In this document: positions 8,691 to 17,413 of the stretch, one piece after another | How positions within the stretch are numbered: position 1 is the stretch's first letter | Layout of the letters: the number at the start of each line of letters is the position of its first letter | From: Streptomyces glaucescens | GTDB taxonomy: Bacteria; Actinomycetota; Actinomycetes; Streptomycetales; Streptomycetaceae | DNA length: 64,000 nt | Assembly: GCF_000761215.1 (NCBI RefSeq) | Contig: NZ_CP009438.1 | Span: 3,589,001 to 3,653,000, forward strand | Direction of reading: 5' to 3' | Notes under the pieces: generated by a model | What the model was told of the DNA's origin: nothing | The model's input: only the letters and a program-made list of their open reading frames with translations | Database searches by the model: none | Translations under genes and position numbers: made by a program

Positions 8691-11468
8691 ATGCCCGACG
8701 AGTCCGAACTGATCTTCGTCAGCCATGCGGAGCGGGACGACCAGTGGGCCCAGTGGGCGGCCTGGCACCTGGAACAGGCCGGGTACCGGGTGGAGTTGGG
8801 GCTGTGGCACTGGCGGGCCGGCGACGACTTCGTGACCAGGATGAACGAGGCCCTGGAACAGGCCTCCGCCGTCGTCGCCGTGCTCTCCCCGCACTACTTC
8901 GAGCCCGGCCGGTACACCGAGGAGCAGTGGAGGGCCGCCGTCGCGCGCGGCGGACGGTTCATCCCGGTGGTGGTGGAGCCGCTGAAACCGGGCCAGTTGC
9001 CGGCGTTCCTGTCCTCGCGGATCCAGGTGGACCTGCACGAACTGCCCGGCGAGGCGGAGGCCGTCAAGGCGCTCACGGAGGCCGTCCGGGGCCGGGGCCG
9101 CCCCGAACACCCCCCGGCGTACCCCCCGGCGGCCGCGCCCGGCCCCCAGCCGCGCTTCCCCGCCACCGCCTCCGCCGCCGCGGTGGTGTGGGAGGTGCGG
9201 CGGCGGCGCAACCCGCACTTCACGGGCCGCGACGAGGTGATCGGCGAGCTGCGCGGCAAGCTCCTCGCCGAGCGGCACGCCGCCGTCCAGGCGCTGCACG
9301 GCACGGGCGGCATCGGCAAGACGCAGGTCGCGCTGGAGTACGTGTACCGGTTCCGCGAGCACTACGACATCGTCTGGTGGATCGACGCCGAGCAGGCCGA
9401 CCAGATCCCCGTGCACTACGCCGAGCTGGCCGCCCGCGTCGGGGTCGCCAAGCCGGACGCCGGCGTCGAGTTCAACGCCCGGTACGCGCTGGACGAGTTG
9501 CGGTCCCGGGAGCGGTGGCTGATCGTCCTGGACAACGCGGAGGAACCGGAGCGGCTGGAGACCTGGCTGCCGGACGGGCCCGGGCACGTGCTGATCACCT
9601 CCCGCAACCCCGGCTGGAAGCAGATCGTGCCGGGGCTGCCGCTGGGGGTGTTCAGCCGGGCCGAGTCGCTGGACCACCTGCGCGGTCACCTGCCCACGCT
9701 GGCCACCGAGGACGCGGAGGCACTGGCGGAGGCGCTGGGCGACCTGCCGCTGGCGCTGGCGCAGGCGGCGGGCGCGCTCGGCGACGGCATGCCTCCCGAC
9801 CGGTACCTGGAGGTGCTGCGGACCGACACCGCCCAGCTCCTCGACCACGACAAGGCGCACGACTACCGGTCCACGCTGACCGCCACGGTGACCATCGCGA
9901 TGGACCGGCTGGAGGCCGACCACCCGGGCGCGACCGCCGTGCTGCGGCTGGCCGCGCTGCTCGGGCCGGAGCCCATCCCCACGGCGTGGCTGGTGGCCGC
10001 GCGGGACCGGCTGGCGACCGTCCCCGGCGACACGGGGGACTTCCGCTGGCCCCGCCCCGCGCTGCAGCCGCTGGCCCGCTACGGGCTGGCCGTCGTCAGC
10101 CCGGACGCGTTCCAGGTGCACCGGCTCACCCAGGCGGTGGTGCGCGAGGGACTCGACCCGGACCGGCGGGACGCGCTGTGGGACGACGTGGTGAGCTTGC
10201 TCACCGCCGCCGACCCCGGCGACTCGGAACTCCCCGAGTCGTGGCCGCGCTGGTCGGCCCTCGCTCCGCACCTGACGGCGGGGATGACGGTCCTGTGCAG
10301 GCGGGCGGCCATACGGCCCCTGCTGCTGTCCGCGGCCCGGTACCTGGTGCGCAGCGCCCAGTGGCGCGCCGCCCGGGACTTCGCCGCGGGCCTGCACGCG
10401 AGCTGGTCCGGCCACCTCGGCGAGAACCACGTCGACACCCTGCATGCCGCCAGCATGGAGACCTGGGCCATGGAAGGGCTCGGGCACGACCCGGACATGC
10501 TGCCCCGGGTGCGGGACATCCTGGAGCGCCGCCGCGCGACCCTGGGCGAGGACCACCCCGACACCCTGGACTCCACGTACGACCTCGCCACGGCGCTGCA
10601 CGGCATCGGCCGGTACGCCGAAGCCCTCGCCCTGCACCAGGACGTCGGAGAGCGCCGCGCCCGCGTACTCGGCGAGGACGCTCCGGACACCCTGCGCTCG
10701 GTGCAGAGCATGGCACGCGCGCTGACCGTGCTCGGCCGGTTCGACGAGGGCCTGCGCGTCACCTTCGACGCCCTCGGCCGCTACCGCGCGACCCTCGGCG
10801 AAGAGCACCCGGACACCCTGCGTTCGCTGCGCGACGCCGCCGCCTCGCTCAGCTACGTCGGCCGGTACAAGGACGCCTATCGCACCGCCCACGAGGCGTA
10901 CGAGCGCATCCGCGCCGTCATGGGCGACAACCACCCGGAGACGCTGAGCGCGGCGCACGGCCTCACCATGGCGATGACCGCCCTGGAGCGTCACACCGAC
11001 GCGCAGGACCTCATCATGGACACGCTGCGACGGCTGCGCCGCGACTACGGGGAGAGCCATCCGAACGCGCTGGAACTGACCACCAGTCTGGGTCTCGTGC
11101 TGGCCCGCTGCGGCCGCCCCGAGGACGCCCACGAGCTGCTGACGGACACGATGGAACAGCATCTGCGGGTGTACGGCCCGGACCATCCCGGTGCCCTCCA
11201 GTGCGCCCTGGGCATCGGGCTGACGCTGCACGGCACGGGGCGCAACGCCGAGGCGGAGCGGTACCTGAGGGACCTCAGGCGCCGGGTCCACCGGGTCCTG
11301 GGCGGGGAGAACGTGATCGCCGACAACACGACCCGGGCGCTGGCGATCGCGCTCGCGGCCCAGGGCAAGCACCGCGAGGCGCACAAGCTGATCGCGTACG
11401 TCCAGCGCAGGGCTCCGCTGAAACTGCCCGTCCAGCGCCGGTCGGCCACGAGGAAGGGCCGCCGCTGA
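8691..11468 (+). CDS. TIR / NB-ARC / TPR protein (NLR-like STAND ATPase)
   Basis: A 925-aa cytoplasmic protein with three modules. Residues 5-130 form a TIR domain: beta-1 LIFVSHAERDDQWAQW, then LWHWRAGDDFVTRMNEAL, then SPHYFEPGRYTEEQW; Glu77/78 is in the position of the NADase catalytic Glu. Residues about 175-560 are an NB-ARC ATPase with Walker A GTGGIGKTQ (204-212), Walker B LIVLDNA (277-283) and GLPL-like DLPLAL (351). From about 580 to 890 there are six or seven kinesin-light-chain-type TPRs, each with a GEDHPDTL-like motif. This architecture is that of animal and plant innate-immune receptors and bacterial anti-phage STAND proteins: a sensor (TPR), a switch (NB-ARC) and a killer (TIR). 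The ATG at 8691 has GGGAG six nt upstream and is preferred over an upstream TTG. Confidence 0.85.
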   Translation: MPDESELIFVSHAERDDQWAQWAAWHLEQAGYRVELGLWHWRAGDDFVTRMNEALEQASAVVAVLSPHYFEPGRYTEEQWRAAVARGGRFIPVVVEPLKPGQLPAFLSSRIQVDLHELPGEAEAVKALTEAVRGRGRPEHPPAYPPAAAPGPQPRFPATASAAAVVWEVRRRRNPHFTGRDEVIGELRGKLLAERHAAVQALHGTGGIGKTQVALEYVYRFREHYDIVWWIDAEQADQIPVHYAELAARVGVAKPDAGVEFNARYALDELRSRERWLIVLDNAEEPERLETWLPDGPGHVLITSRNPGWKQIVPGLPLGVFSRAESLDHLRGHLPTLATEDAEALAEALGDLPLALAQAAGALGDGMPPDRYLEVLRTDTAQLLDHDKAHDYRSTLTATVTIAMDRLEADHPGATAVLRLAALLGPEPIPTAWLVAARDRLATVPGDTGDFRWPRPALQPLARYGLAVVSPDAFQVHRLTQAVVREGLDPDRRDALWDDVVSLLTAADPGDSELPESWPRWSALAPHLTAGMTVLCRRAAIRPLLLSAARYLVRSAQWRAARDFAAGLHASWSGHLGENHVDTLHAASMETWAMEGLGHDPDMLPRVRDILERRRATLGEDHPDTLDSTYDLATALHGIGRYAEALALHQDVGERRARVLGEDAPDTLRSVQSMARALTVLGRFDEGLRVTFDALGRYRATLGEEHPDTLRSLRDAAASLSYVGRYKDAYRTAHEAYERIRAVMGDNHPETLSAAHGLTMAMTALERHTDAQDLIMDTLRRLRRDYGESHPNALELTTSLGLVLARCGRPEDAHELLTDTMEQHLRVYGPDHPGALQCALGIGLTLHGTGRNAEAERYLRDLRRRVHRVLGGENVIADNTTRALAIALAAQGKHREAHKLIAYVQRRAPLKLPVQRRSATRKGRR

Positions 11469-11483
11469 CCCCCGGCGGGGTCC

Positions 11484-11999
11484 TCAGTCCCCCGGCCGCT
11501 CGATCAGATGACGGAACGCGTCCAGGTTCCGCGTCGGTTCCCCGCGCGACACCCGCCAGTCGTACTCCTTGCGGATCGCGCTCGCGAAGCCCAGTTCGAG
11601 GAGGTTGTTGAAGGCGCCGTCCGCGGCCTCCAGGACCTGGCCGAGCAGCCGGTCGACCTCCTCGGGGGTGACGGCGGCCAGCGGCAGCCGGCCGGTGACG
11701 TAGACGTCGCCGAGCGGGTCGACGGCGTAACCCACGCCGTAGAGCCTGAGGTTGCGCTCCAGGAGCCAGCGGTGGACGCCCGCCTCGTTCTCGTCGGGGT
11801 GGCGGATGACGAACGCGTTCAGGGACAGGGAGTGTCTGCCCGCGATCAGCGACACGGTCGTCGACAGCTTGCGGGTGCCGGGGAGCTTCACCACGTAGTG
11901 GCCGGGCTCCGGGCTCTCCCACTCCAGCTCGGCGTCCTTCAGGACGCCCTCGATGATCTGCGCGGCCTGCCGTTGTGCCTCACCCATGGACTCACCCAT
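11484..11999 (-). CDS. YbjN domain-containing protein
   Basis: A 171-aa soluble protein of the YbjN/T3SS-chaperone-like fold. Features include [20 protein letters not shown], a beta-rich core ([19 protein letters not shown]) and a helical [30 protein letters not shown] segment. No enzymatic residues are known for the family. It overlaps the 3' end of mshA by 8 nt on the same strand, so both lie in one transcript. The mycobacterial counterpart lies in the same place beside mshA. Two in-frame starts exist, 11999 and 11987. The later one has GGTGAG immediately upstream and is equally plausible. Confidence 0.85.
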   Translation of the reverse strand: MGESMGEAQRQAAQIIEGVLKDAELEWESPEPGHYVVKLPGTRKLSTTVSLIAGRHSLSLNAFVIRHPDENEAGVHRWLLERNLRLYGVGYAVDPLGDVYVTGRLPLAAVTPEEVDRLLGQVLEAADGAFNNLLELGFASAIRKEYDWRVSRGEPTRNLDAFRHLIERPGD

Positions 12000-13329
12000 G
12001 GGGCGAGCGTACGCGACGGCGGTGGGCGTGCAGCGCGGCCGTGTAGACCTCCGCGGTGGCGGCGGCGGACGCCTCCCAGCCGAACGCGCGGGCGTGGGCG
12101 GCGGCGGCCGCCCCCATGCGGTCGGTCAGGGTGGGGTCGGCGGCGAAGTCGTGCAGCACGCGCGCGTAGGCCGCCGGGTCGTGGCCCTGCACGAGGACGC
12201 CGGTGCGGCCGTCGCGGACCGCCACCGGCAGGCCGCCGACGGAGGCCGCGAGGACCGGTGTGCCGGACGCCTGTGCCTCGATGGCGACCAGGCCGAACGA
12301 CTCGCTGTACGACGGCATGACCAGCACGGACGCGGCGCGGAACCAGTCGGCGAGGCGGTCCTGGTCGACGGGCGGGCGGAAGCGGACGACGTCGGCGATG
12401 CCGAGGCGCGCGGCGAGCTTCTGCAGGCCCTCCGGCTTGGCCAGGCCGCTGCCGCTGGGGCCGCCGACGACGGGGACGAGGATGCGGGAGCGCAGCGCGG
12501 GGTGCCGGTCCAGCAGCACGGCGACCGCGCGGAGCAGCACGTCCGGCGCCTTCAGGGGCTGGATGCGGCCCGCGAAGAGGGGGATCAGGGCGTCCTGGGG
12601 CAGTCCGAGGCGGGCGCGGGCGGCGGCACGGCCGTCGGCCGGTGAGAACCGCTCCAGGTTCACTCCGGGGTGGACGACGGCGACCTTGGCGGGGTCGGCG
12701 TCGTAGTGCCGGACGAGTTCGCCGGCCTCCTCGTCGGTGTTGGCGATCAGCCGGTCGGCGGCGGCGACGATCTGGGTCTCGCCGATGACCCGGGCGGCGG
12801 GCTCGGGGGTGTCGCCGTCGGCGAGGTTGGCGTTCTTGACCTTGGCCATGGTGTGCATGGCGTGCACCAGCGGGACGCCCCAGCGCTGCGCGGCGAGCCA
12901 GCCGACGTGGCCGGAGAGCCAGTAGTGGGAGTGCACCAGGTCGTAGTGGCCGGGGCGGTGGCCGGCCCAGGCCTGCATCACGCCGTGGGTGAAGGCGCAG
13001 AGCTGGGCGGGCAGCTCCTCCTTGGCGAGGCCCTCGTAGGGGCCCGCGTCGACGTGCCGGACGAGGACGCCGGGCGCGAGCGGGACGGACGGCGGGAGGC
13101 CGCCGGTGGTCGCCCGGGTGAAGATCTCGACCTCGATGTTGATCGCGGCGAGCCGCCGGGCCAGTTCCACGATGTACACGTTCATGCCGCCGGCGTCGCC
13201 CGTGCCGGGCTGGTGCAGCGGGGAGGTGTGCACGGAGAGCATCGCGACGCGGCGCGGCCTGCGGTGCAGCCGGAGGCGCGGGGGCGCGGCCGGGGAGCGA
13301 CGTCCGAGCCTGCCGATGTACTGGCTCAC
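11992..13329 (-). CDS. mshA: D-inositol-3-phosphate glycosyltransferase MshA
   Basis: A 445-aa GT4-family enzyme that joins GlcNAc from UDP-GlcNAc to inositol-3-phosphate, the first committed step of mycothiol synthesis in the cytoplasm. Diagnostic parts are [20 protein letters not shown] near the N-terminus, [17 protein letters not shown] in the nucleotide-sugar lobe and [17 protein letters not shown] (EX7E-type catalytic region). I place the start at the GTG at 13329 because AAGGAGG lies just upstream. A longer frame to 13443 has no ribosome site and an unusual N-terminus. The last mycothiol enzyme, mshD, is about 40 kb away in this window. Confidence 0.93.
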   Translation of the reverse strand: MSQYIGRLGRRSPAAPPRLRLHRRPRRVAMLSVHTSPLHQPGTGDAGGMNVYIVELARRLAAINIEVEIFTRATTGGLPPSVPLAPGVLVRHVDAGPYEGLAKEELPAQLCAFTHGVMQAWAGHRPGHYDLVHSHYWLSGHVGWLAAQRWGVPLVHAMHTMAKVKNANLADGDTPEPAARVIGETQIVAAADRLIANTDEEAGELVRHYDADPAKVAVVHPGVNLERFSPADGRAAARARLGLPQDALIPLFAGRIQPLKAPDVLLRAVAVLLDRHPALRSRILVPVVGGPSGSGLAKPEGLQKLAARLGIADVVRFRPPVDQDRLADWFRAASVLVMPSYSESFGLVAIEAQASGTPVLAASVGGLPVAVRDGRTGVLVQGHDPAAYARVLHDFAADPTLTDRMGAAAAAHARAFGWEASAAATAEVYTAALHAHRRRVRSPHG

Positions 13330-13529
13330 GTGCCGTTCCTCCTTGCTGCGGGCATGCCTGCGCGAGGACGTGCGGGCCCTCTCCAGGGAGGAACACCGGA
13401 GTTGGCTGCTCCATTTCCACCACGGGGGTCTTTGCCGAATCATTACCGGCTTTCGCTCAACCGTTCGAGCGGCGATCGCGCGGCCCGCACGGTCCCGGGC
13501 GGCCCCCGCCTGCGCCTACCCTCGAAGGC

Positions 13530-14384
13530 ATGACACCCCGCGCCACGACCCGCCCCCCCGCGCGGCCCCGCCCGGGCGGGACGCCCCCCGTCGTGGGAAC
13601 GGTGACCCGCGGGACGACCAACCCCAACCGGCTGCGCCGCATGGACCGCTGGATCGCGGTCACGCACGGCGCCGAGCTGCGCCGCGCCGCCGACCCGGTC
13701 GCCGTCGACCTCGGTTACGGCGCGGCTCCCTGGACGGCCGTCGAGCTGCTGGCGCGGCTGCGGGCCGTCGCGCCCCGCGCGCGCGTGGTGGGCGTCGAGA
13801 TCGAACCGGCCCGGGTCGCGGCGGCACGGCCGTACGAGCGCGACGGGCTCGCGTTCCGGCACGGCGGCTTCGAGGTGCCCGTCGAGCGCCGCCCGCACCT
13901 CATCCGCGCGGCCAACGTGCTGCGCCAGTACGACGAGGACGAGGTCGCCGCCGTCTGGGCGCGGCTGTGCGCCCGGCTGGCCCCCGCCGACCCGGCGGCC
14001 GGCTCGCGCGGCGGACTGCTGGTCGAGGGCACCTGCGACGAGATCGGCCGCCGGCACGTGTGGGTCGCGCTCGGCCCCGAGGGCCCGCGCACGGTCACCT
14101 TCGCGACCCGGCTCGGCTCCCTGGAGCGCCCCTCGGACCTGGCGGAGCGGCTGCCCAAGGCGCTGATCCACCGCAACGTGCCCGGCGAGCCGGTGCACGC
14201 CTTCCTGCGCGACTTCGACCGCGCCTGGGCCGCCGCCGCGCCCTACGCCGCGTACGGCGCCCGGCAGCGCTGGATCCGCGCGGTGCGGGACCTGACGGCG
14301 GACTGGCCGGTGACGGACCGCCAGACACGCTGGCGGCAGGGCGAAGTGACCGTGCGCTGGGAGGCGCTGGCGCCGCGCGGCTGA
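13530..14384 (+). CDS. Class I SAM-dependent methyltransferase
   Basis: A 284-aa protein. The Rossmann core shows motif I as VDLGYGAAPWTAVELLARL (about residues 57-75) and the acidic ribose-binding end of beta-2 as VVGVEIEPARV (about 87-97). The FRHGGFEVPVERRPHLIRAANVLRQYDEDE segment resembles motif II/III. A conserved Asn-Arg-rich N-terminal region (TRGTTNPNRLRRMDRWIA) precedes the fold. The substrate is unknown. It is divergent from mshA with about 200 bp between, and no partner gene suggests a pathway. Confidence 0.8.
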   Translation: MTPRATTRPPARPRPGGTPPVVGTVTRGTTNPNRLRRMDRWIAVTHGAELRRAADPVAVDLGYGAAPWTAVELLARLRAVAPRARVVGVEIEPARVAAARPYERDGLAFRHGGFEVPVERRPHLIRAANVLRQYDEDEVAAVWARLCARLAPADPAAGSRGGLLVEGTCDEIGRRHVWVALGPEGPRTVTFATRLGSLERPSDLAERLPKALIHRNVPGEPVHAFLRDFDRAWAAAAPYAAYGARQRWIRAVRDLTADWPVTDRQTRWRQGEVTVRWEALAPRG

Positions 14385-14530
14385 CCGGGGCCGGCCCACT
14401 GGAACGATCTCTCCCGGCGGTGCGTCGGACGGGGTGGGGGACGGGCGCGCGGCGGACGGGTCCGCCGGAGCGGCGGACCACCTCTGTCGTTTTCCGTCGG
14501 GGCGTGGCACGATCCCTCGGACGACCATAA

Positions 14531-14545
14531 GTTACTGACGGTAAA
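14531..14545 (+). promoter_or_regulatory. GTTAC-N5-GTAAA direct repeat before the NlpC/P60 gene
   Basis: GTTACTGACGGTAAA lies 19 nt before the ATG of the cell-wall hydrolase. GTTAC-N5-GTNAC-like repeats are the type of site reported for the actinobacterial regulator MtrA, which controls NlpC/P60 hydrolases in relatives. The second half differs at the last base, so this is a tentative call. Confidence 0.35.
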
Positions 14546-14563
14546 TCAGGTGGGGGCAGAGGT

Positions 14564-15673
14564 ATGGCAAGGGGCAAGCGCGGCTTGATCTCGGCGGCCG
14601 TGACCGTCGTCTGCGCGGTCACCGTACTCGCGGCACCCGGCACGGCGTTCGCGGCGTCCGCCGCCCCGCACCCCGCGCCCACCCCCGCCGCCACACCCCC
14701 CGCCACCCCTCCGGCGCCCTCGGCCGCCGCGCAGGACAGGGAACTCGAGGCCGTCCGCGAGAAGCTGGACGAGCTCTACCGCGCGGCCGCCTCCGCCACC
14801 GACGCCTACAACGCGGCCGAGGAGAAGGCCGAACTCCAGTCGCGGCAGATCGCCGAACTGGCGAAGAGGATCGCCGAGGCCAGGAAGACCCTGGCCGGCC
14901 TGAAGGACCGCGCGGGCGCCGCGGCCCGCGCCCAGTACCGCTCCGGGGGCCTGCCGCCCGAGGCCCGCCTCGTGCTCAGTGACGACCCGGACGCGTTCCT
15001 CGACGGCACCGGCCGGGTCCGCCAGGGCGAGCGCGCCACCCGGCACCTGATCGAGGAGACCCGGCGCACCCGGCAGGACCTGGAGACCTACTCCGCGGAC
15101 GCCGCCGCCCAGTTCAGGAAGCTGGAGGCCAACCGCAAGGCCAGGGCCGCCGCCCAGAAGAAGATCGAGAAGCAGATCGCGGCGGCGGAGAAACTGGAGT
15201 CCCGGCTGGAGAAGGAGGAACGGGAGCGGCTGGCCGAGCTGGAGCGGGAGGCGGCCCGCAAGGCGCAGAACGCCTGGCTGGACACCGGCGTCCTCGACGG
15301 CGCCGAGGGCGAGGCCACCACCCGGGGCGAGCAGGCCGTGAAGTACGCCACGGCCCAGATCGGCAAGCCGTACGTCTGGGGCGCCGAGGGCCCCGAGTCG
15401 TACGACTGCTCCGGACTCACCTCACAGGCCTGGGCCAACGCCGGCCAGGGCATCCCGCGCACCTCGCAGGAGCAGTGGAAGCAGCTCCGCCGGGTCGACG
15501 TCACGGACATGCGCCCCGGTGACCTGGTCGTCTACTTCGACGACGCCAGCCACGTCGGCATGTATATCGGCGACGGCAAGATCGTCCACGCCCCGCGCCC
15601 CGGCCGCACGGTCACGATCGCGGGCGCCGGCTCGATGCCGATCCTGGGAGTCGTCCGGCCGGACGCGGGCTGA
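14564..15673 (+). CDS. Secreted NlpC/P60 peptidoglycan endopeptidase
   Basis: A 369-aa exported cell-wall hydrolase of RipA type. A Sec signal peptide spans about residues 1-30 (KRGLISAAVTVVCAVTVLAA, then AFA-A). It is followed by an Ala/Pro linker. A long charged coiled coil (about 50-235) probably holds the enzyme inactive or docks it to the divisome. The C-terminal C40 peptidase domain (about 255-369) has catalytic Cys282 in YDCSGLT, His330 in DASHVGMYIG and the third polar residue His342 in KIVHAPRPG. It cleaves within the stem peptide. The ATG follows GGTGGGGGCAGAGG. A GTTAC-type repeat upstream hints at control by a cell-division regulator. Confidence 0.92.
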   Translation: MARGKRGLISAAVTVVCAVTVLAAPGTAFAASAAPHPAPTPAATPPATPPAPSAAAQDRELEAVREKLDELYRAAASATDAYNAAEEKAELQSRQIAELAKRIAEARKTLAGLKDRAGAAARAQYRSGGLPPEARLVLSDDPDAFLDGTGRVRQGERATRHLIEETRRTRQDLETYSADAAAQFRKLEANRKARAAAQKKIEKQIAAAEKLESRLEKEERERLAELEREAARKAQNAWLDTGVLDGAEGEATTRGEQAVKYATAQIGKPYVWGAEGPESYDCSGLTSQAWANAGQGIPRTSQEQWKQLRRVDVTDMRPGDLVVYFDDASHVGMYIGDGKIVHAPRPGRTVTIAGAGSMPILGVVRPDAG

Positions 15674-15989
15674 ACCACCCCGGGCGGCGCGGCCGGTGAG
15701 GTCGCGCCGCCGTGATCCGGGCCACGTGACGCGTCGTGACCTGAGCCACGTGACCGACCCCACGCCCGGTGCGCCGGCCGGTGCCGGGGCGACGTGACGT
15801 TCGTCATCCCGTCGGGCCGGCCGGCCTGTCCAACTGCGGTACGGAACGCGGCATATGACAGCGGTCCGCGGGCGACCGGCGTGCCGTGGACCATTCCGCT
15901 GCGGCGCCGACACCCGCTATGGTCCCCGTCGGTGGGTCGAGGTCCCTCGCCCCGCCGTGCCCTCGGGGGGAGGGAAGGAACCCAAGACC
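15674..15989. other. 316-bp intergenic region with repeated CACGTG sites
   Basis: No convincing gene. It begins with a hairpin at 15683-15711. GCCACGTGAC then occurs twice in direct orientation (15721-15730 and 15745-15754), each containing the palindrome CACGTG. The remainder is the upstream region of the REC-PP2C gene and ends in a purine-rich ribosome site (AGGGAAGGA at 15971-15979). Confidence 0.6.
15683..15711 (+). terminator. GC hairpin after the NlpC/P60 gene
   Basis: A 9-bp perfect stem, GGCGGCGCG at 15683-15691 and CGCGCCGCC at 15703-15711, ten nt after the stop. No U tract. Confidence 0.65.
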
Positions 15990-17363
15990 ATGCCCGTACC
16001 CGTACCGCGGCAGAGAGCGATCCCGGCCGTGGAGAGTGGTCAGGCGCCCGCCGCGTCCACCGGCGGCCCCTCCGGAGACCCCGGTGCCGTGGCCCCGCGC
16101 AGGGAAGACACGGCCCAGAACACCTCCGACACCACCGCCACCGTCCACCACACCAACCTCACGCTGCTGCTGATCGAGGACGATCCCGGCGGCTCCCCGA
16201 TCGTGCCCGAGCTGCTGGACCAGACCGGCAAGCCCATCCGGGTGCGCACCGCGCGCAACCTCACCGAGGCCGAGCGGCTGCTCACCGACGACGTCCACTG
16301 CATCCTGCTGGACCTGGCACTGCCGGCCCCCGGCCGGGCGGGCGAGACCGACGACGAGCTGGCCGTGCTCCGCCACGTGCTGGAGCTGGCCCCCCGGCAC
16401 GCCGTCCTCGCCCTGACCGCCTCCGGCGACGCCGAGCGCGGTGCCGAGGCGGTCCGCGTGGGCGCCCAGGACTACCTGTTCCGCGACGAGCTGGACGGCC
16501 GGCTGCTCAGCCGCGCCATCCAGTACGCCGTCGAGCGGAAGCGGTCCGACACGGCCGAGCGGCGGCTCGCCGAGGGCCGGATGCGCGCCCAGGAGAACCG
16601 CCGCCTGGAGCGCGGCCTGCTGCCGACGCCGCTGCTGGAGGGGTCCTCGCTGCGGTTCGCCGCCCGTTACCGGCCCGGCCGTTCGCGCGCGCTGCTCGGC
16701 GGCGACTTCTACGACGTCGTCCGCACCCCCGACGGCACCGTGCACGCCATGATCGGCGACGTCTGCGGGCACGGCCCCGACGAGGCCGCGCTCGGCGTGG
16801 AGCTGCGCATCGCCTGGCGGGCGCTGACCCTGGCCGGGCTGTGCGGGGACCAGCTGCTGAACACCCTCCAGCAGGTCCTGGAGCACGAGCGCGCCGACGA
16901 CGAGATCTTCGCGACGCTGTGCACGGTCGACATCGCCCCCGACGGCCGCCGCGCGGGCCTGTGCCTGGCCGGGCACCCGGCGCCCCTGGTGATCCGCCCG
17001 GGCCTGCCGGGGGCCCCCGGCCCGGCCGCGGCGGCGGGCGTCCCCACGCCGCGCCTGCTGCCGTACGACAACAACGGCCCCGCGCTCGGTCTGCTGCCCG
17101 GCGCGCGCTGGCCGCGGATGCAGGTGGAGCTGGGCGCCGAGTGGAGCCTGATGCTGTACACCGACGGCCTCATCGAGGGCCGGGTCGGCGCGGGCGGGGA
17201 GCGGCTCGGCCAGGACGGCATGGTCGAGATGATCAGCCGCCAGCTGGCCGCCGGACTCACCGGCGAGGAACTGCTGCGGGCCGCCGTGACCGAGGTCCGC
17301 GAGCTGAACGGCGGCGAGCTGACGGACGACGTGGCGGTGCTGCTGCTGGACCGGGTGCCGTAG
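15990..17363 (+). CDS. Receiver-linked PP2C/SpoIIE-type phosphatase
   Basis: A 457-aa cytoplasmic signalling protein. Residues about 1-55 are a disordered Ala/Pro/Thr-rich tail. Residues about 58-185 form a response-regulator receiver (LLLIEDDPGG acidic pocket; HCILLDLALP with the phospho-accepting Asp). A short helical linker precedes a SpoIIE/RsbU-type PP2C domain (about 215-457) with metal-binding GGDFYDVV and GDVCGHGPDEAA. Such proteins dephosphorylate anti-sigma-factor antagonists in response to a phosphorelay. No cognate kinase, anti-sigma or antagonist gene is adjacent. The ATG at 15990 is chosen over an earlier start because AGGGAAGGA lies ten nt upstream. Confidence 0.87.
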   Translation: MPVPVPRQRAIPAVESGQAPAASTGGPSGDPGAVAPRREDTAQNTSDTTATVHHTNLTLLLIEDDPGGSPIVPELLDQTGKPIRVRTARNLTEAERLLTDDVHCILLDLALPAPGRAGETDDELAVLRHVLELAPRHAVLALTASGDAERGAEAVRVGAQDYLFRDELDGRLLSRAIQYAVERKRSDTAERRLAEGRMRAQENRRLERGLLPTPLLEGSSLRFAARYRPGRSRALLGGDFYDVVRTPDGTVHAMIGDVCGHGPDEAALGVELRIAWRALTLAGLCGDQLLNTLQQVLEHERADDEIFATLCTVDIAPDGRRAGLCLAGHPAPLVIRPGLPGAPGPAAAAGVPTPRLLPYDNNGPALGLLPGARWPRMQVELGAEWSLMLYTDGLIEGRVGAGGERLGQDGMVEMISRQLAAGLTGEELLRAAVTEVRELNGGELTDDVAVLLLDRVP

Positions 17364-17373
17364 GGCACCCGAC

Positions 17374-17400
17374 GGCCCCGGCCGCGCGGTCGCCGGGGCC
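17374..17400. terminator. Bidirectional hairpin between convergent genes
   Basis: A 9-bp perfect stem, GGCCCCGGC at 17374-17382 and GCCGGGGCC at 17392-17400, lies in the 50-bp gap between the REC-PP2C gene and the convergent oxidoreductase/hemerythrin gene. Confidence 0.7.
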
Positions 17401-17413
17401 CGGGCGGGGCCGG

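Noticed and set aside
8415..11384. Long reverse open frame (about 990 codons) opposite the TIR-NB-ARC gene
   Set aside because: Val/Gly/Arg/His-rich shadow sequence with no domain; the forward frame has complete TIR, NB-ARC and TPR motifs.
13330..13443. N-terminal extension of mshA to 13443
   Set aside because: The extra 38 residues are Arg/Trp/Ser-rich and not conserved in MshA; a strong AAGGAGG site serves the GTG at 13329.
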